A program made the position numbers and the translations under genes. The notes beneath the pieces are model-generated. The model did no database searches and was not told the DNA's origin. It worked only from the letters and a program-made list of their open reading frames with translations. 64,000 nucleotides of DNA. It comes from Larkinella terrae (GTDB lineage: Bacteria > Bacteroidota > Bacteroidia > Cytophagales > Spirosomataceae). Location: contig NZ_WJXZ01000009.1 in the NCBI RefSeq assembly GCF_009668025.1, positions 496,001-560,000 of the forward strand. The letters run 5' to 3'. Shown in pieces: positions 62,569 through 64,000 of the stretch (the stretch's first letter is position 1; each line of letters begins with the position of its first letter).

Positions 62569-63378
62569 TTACCATCCTGTTCGGGATTCAGAAACCGCCG
62601 TTGATTCGGTAACATTCTTTACGCCAATCAGATAACCGGAGTAATTGTCTTTGGTCTGTTCATTACAAACCGCAACCAGCGAAGCTACCTTGGCCTGATC
62701 GGGCATGTTGCCGAAAAGGATGGTTTCCAGTACGTAATCATCGATTTGTTCCAGCACGCCATCCGTACACATAAAGAAATAATCTCCCGCCCGAACGTCC
62801 GTCAGAAAATGCAAATCCGGAACTGCACGGGCGGCCGTTTCCGGGCTCTCCTGCGAGTTTAAAACGACGGCCCGGCTGAGCCGGTTTCTCCAGGGATGGG
62901 TCAGCGCCTGGGTTGCAGTGATAATTCCGGCTTCGACCATGTCATTTACCTGCTTGTGATCTTTCGTTCGGAAAATGATTTTTCCTTCCCGGAGCTGATA
63001 AATCCGGCTATCGCCCAAATGCGCAACGGTTACGCCATGCTGATGAAATTGCAATAAGGTGAGTGTCGACCCCATGCGATTGACGAGCGGATGCTGATTC
63101 AGATAGTCGTAATACGTTTCATACACCTGTTCGAGCGCAGCCTGCAGGTGCACGATGTCAAAAACCGGATAACCCATCGACCTGGCATAATCAGCCACGC
63201 CATGACACAACAGCTGACTGGCGACCTCGCCTTTGTCGGCTCCGCCCATTCCGTCGCACACCATGAACAACTCGGTTTGTTCGTCGGCGGCATTTTCACC
63301 CGGATAGAGCGTATCCTGATTGATGGTCCGCTGGCCGATGTGGGAAAAAGCAAAGGGTAAATTGGGCTGAATCTGCAT
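62569..63378 (-). CDS. PP2C-family protein phosphatase
   Basis: 269 residues with the PP2C metal motifs: GQRTINQDTL (15-24), DGMGGADKG (42-50), HLGDSRIYQL, FFMCTDGVLEQI and the final KDNYSGYLI. It removes phosphate from Ser/Thr of the kinase's targets. Gap to the FHA gene is three bases, and to the caspase gene 32 bases. Confidence 0.93.
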   Translation of the reverse strand: MQIQPNLPFAFSHIGQRTINQDTLYPGENAADEQTELFMVCDGMGGADKGEVASQLLCHGVADYARSMGYPVFDIVHLQAALEQVYETYYDYLNQHPLVNRMGSTLTLLQFHQHGVTVAHLGDSRIYQLREGKIIFRTKDHKQVNDMVEAGIITATQALTHPWRNRLSRAVVLNSQESPETAARAVPDLHFLTDVRAGDYFFMCTDGVLEQIDDYVLETILFGNMPDQAKVASLVAVCNEQTKDNYSGYLIGVKNVTESTAVSESRTGW

Positions 63379-63381
63379 GGA

Positions 63382-63984
63382 CTACTCGGTACGATCGGGG
63401 TTAAACGACAAGTCAACTTTATAGGTATCGAGCATCGTCGACGGAATAAAATAATGAGTCAACCGAAAACGATCGACTCCGCCCAGGGTAATGACACTCT
63501 CGTGATCCACATCAATCAGCTCCATTTTTTGCAAAGGCGTCTCGTTAAGCAGGGTTCCATTCAGACTGGAATGCAACTGCCGCAGTTCGCCATCCAGAAC
63601 GCCGTCCTGAAGCTGGTAACGCAACCGGCCGCGCCATTTGTCGAACGAAACGGTAAGGGTGCAGTGCCGGCGGCTGATGAAACAGCGGCCATTGTGTTGA
63701 AACCGCTCGATCTGAACCGTACATGAATCAGCGGTGCCGATACTGTTCTGTCCGAATTGCAGCGGGTATATCCGCCCGGGTTTGCCGATGTACGTCAAAT
63801 GCCCGAATTCCGGCAAGCCCTGCACAATGGCTTCGTCGTAGTGAAACGCCGTCTGCAGAATATTAACCGCTCCGCATCCCACGTGTGAGCAGGTAATGGT
63901 TCCCCGTTCGGCATCGGCCATCCGAACCATGATGCGCCGGCCACATTGCTGGCAGGCGATAAGCGTCATTTTAAACCCGCTCAT
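63382..63984 (-). CDS. FHA-domain protein with N-terminal zinc ribbon
   Basis: About 200 residues. The N terminus is a CX2C...CX4C zinc-ribbon candidate (Cys11, Cys14, Cys32, Cys37). An FHA domain follows with QNSIGTADSCTV, ISRRHCTLTV and SLNGTLLNET, the phosphothreonine-binding Arg/Ser/Asn set. A later in-frame ATG at 63969 (MTLIACQQCG) is possible. It would recruit kinase-phosphorylated partners. It is the first visible gene of the operon and the upstream edge is at the window end. Confidence 0.9.
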   Translation of the reverse strand: MSGFKMTLIACQQCGRRIMVRMADAERGTITCSHVGCGAVNILQTAFHYDEAIVQGLPEFGHLTYIGKPGRIYPLQFGQNSIGTADSCTVQIERFQHNGRCFISRRHCTLTVSFDKWRGRLRYQLQDGVLDGELRQLHSSLNGTLLNETPLQKMELIDVDHESVITLGGVDRFRLTHYFIPSTMLDTYKVDLSFNPDRTE

Positions 63985-64000
63985 ACCGATTACTCGTTCA

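Noticed and set aside
4241-64000. Prophage or insertion sequences
   Set aside because: No integrase, transposase, terminase or capsid gene and no target-site duplications are visible; base composition appears even.

Overview
The window looks like the chromosome of an aerobic Bacteroidota bacterium of the order Cytophagales, most like the Spirosoma/Larkinella group. The evidence is gene content (phosphocholine-specific phospholipase C, DUF2264, GH43, ThuA, DUF4403, the DUF2027-Smr protein, S16 with an acidic/Ala-rich tail), the absence of clear Shine-Dalgarno sites, and several promoter-like TAnnTTTG -7 boxes of the Bacteroidota type. About 60 protein genes and one RNA gene (RNase P RNA) are visible. 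I see no rRNA, tRNA, CRISPR array, insertion sequence or prophage. The genus placement is inference.

Layout. 0-8.7 kb: phospholipase C, a DUF2264 protein, an Na+/H+ antiporter, a Gfo/Idh/MocA oxidoreductase and a secreted TPR protein with a Ppx/GppA-like domain. 8.9-13.4 kb: a MarR-controlled tripartite efflux operon (marR-tolC-emrA-emrB) with a readable promoter and operator. 13.9-26.1 kb: alpha-galactosidase, a toxin/antitoxin-like pair, a gluconate-type permease, DinB, an overlapping LytS-type kinase/Crp-type regulator pair, a DsbA-like oxidoreductase, an MFS transporter and two beta-propeller glycosidases. 26.3-36 kb: a 37-residue basic protein, a radical SAM protein with unusual cysteine spacing, a serine hydrolase, a PAS-rich hybrid-like kinase, ThuA, a cupin and a PLP deaminase. 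36-51 kb is mostly housekeeping: rluD, a lone GT51 glycosyltransferase, rpsP-rimM-trmD, an OmpA protein, rnpB, a Smr protein, a VWA membrane protein and fabG. 51-55.3 kb: a GDPD-like protein, a duplicated outer-membrane barrel broken by one frameshift, an alpha/beta hydrolase and a methyltransferase.

The most striking region is 55.5-64 kb. A sigma factor and an overlapping membrane TPR (anti-sigma-like) gene converge on a six-gene minus-strand operon: FHA protein, PP2C phosphatase, caspase-fold protease, membrane Ser/Thr kinase with TPRs, a TPR membrane protein, and a PKD/LamG surface lipoprotein. This is a complete eukaryote-like phospho-signalling set (kinase, phosphatase, phosphopeptide reader) wired to a suicide-type protease, and it may continue beyond the window.

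Non-coding structure is the second theme. At least seven gene boundaries carry long inverted repeats whose arms are built from degenerate 7-bp words. The word differs from place to place, but the architecture is the same. Separately, a nested palindromic element occurs twice (2.75 and 13.6 kb), and a third type of inverted repeat with hairpin arms lies at 34.3 kb.
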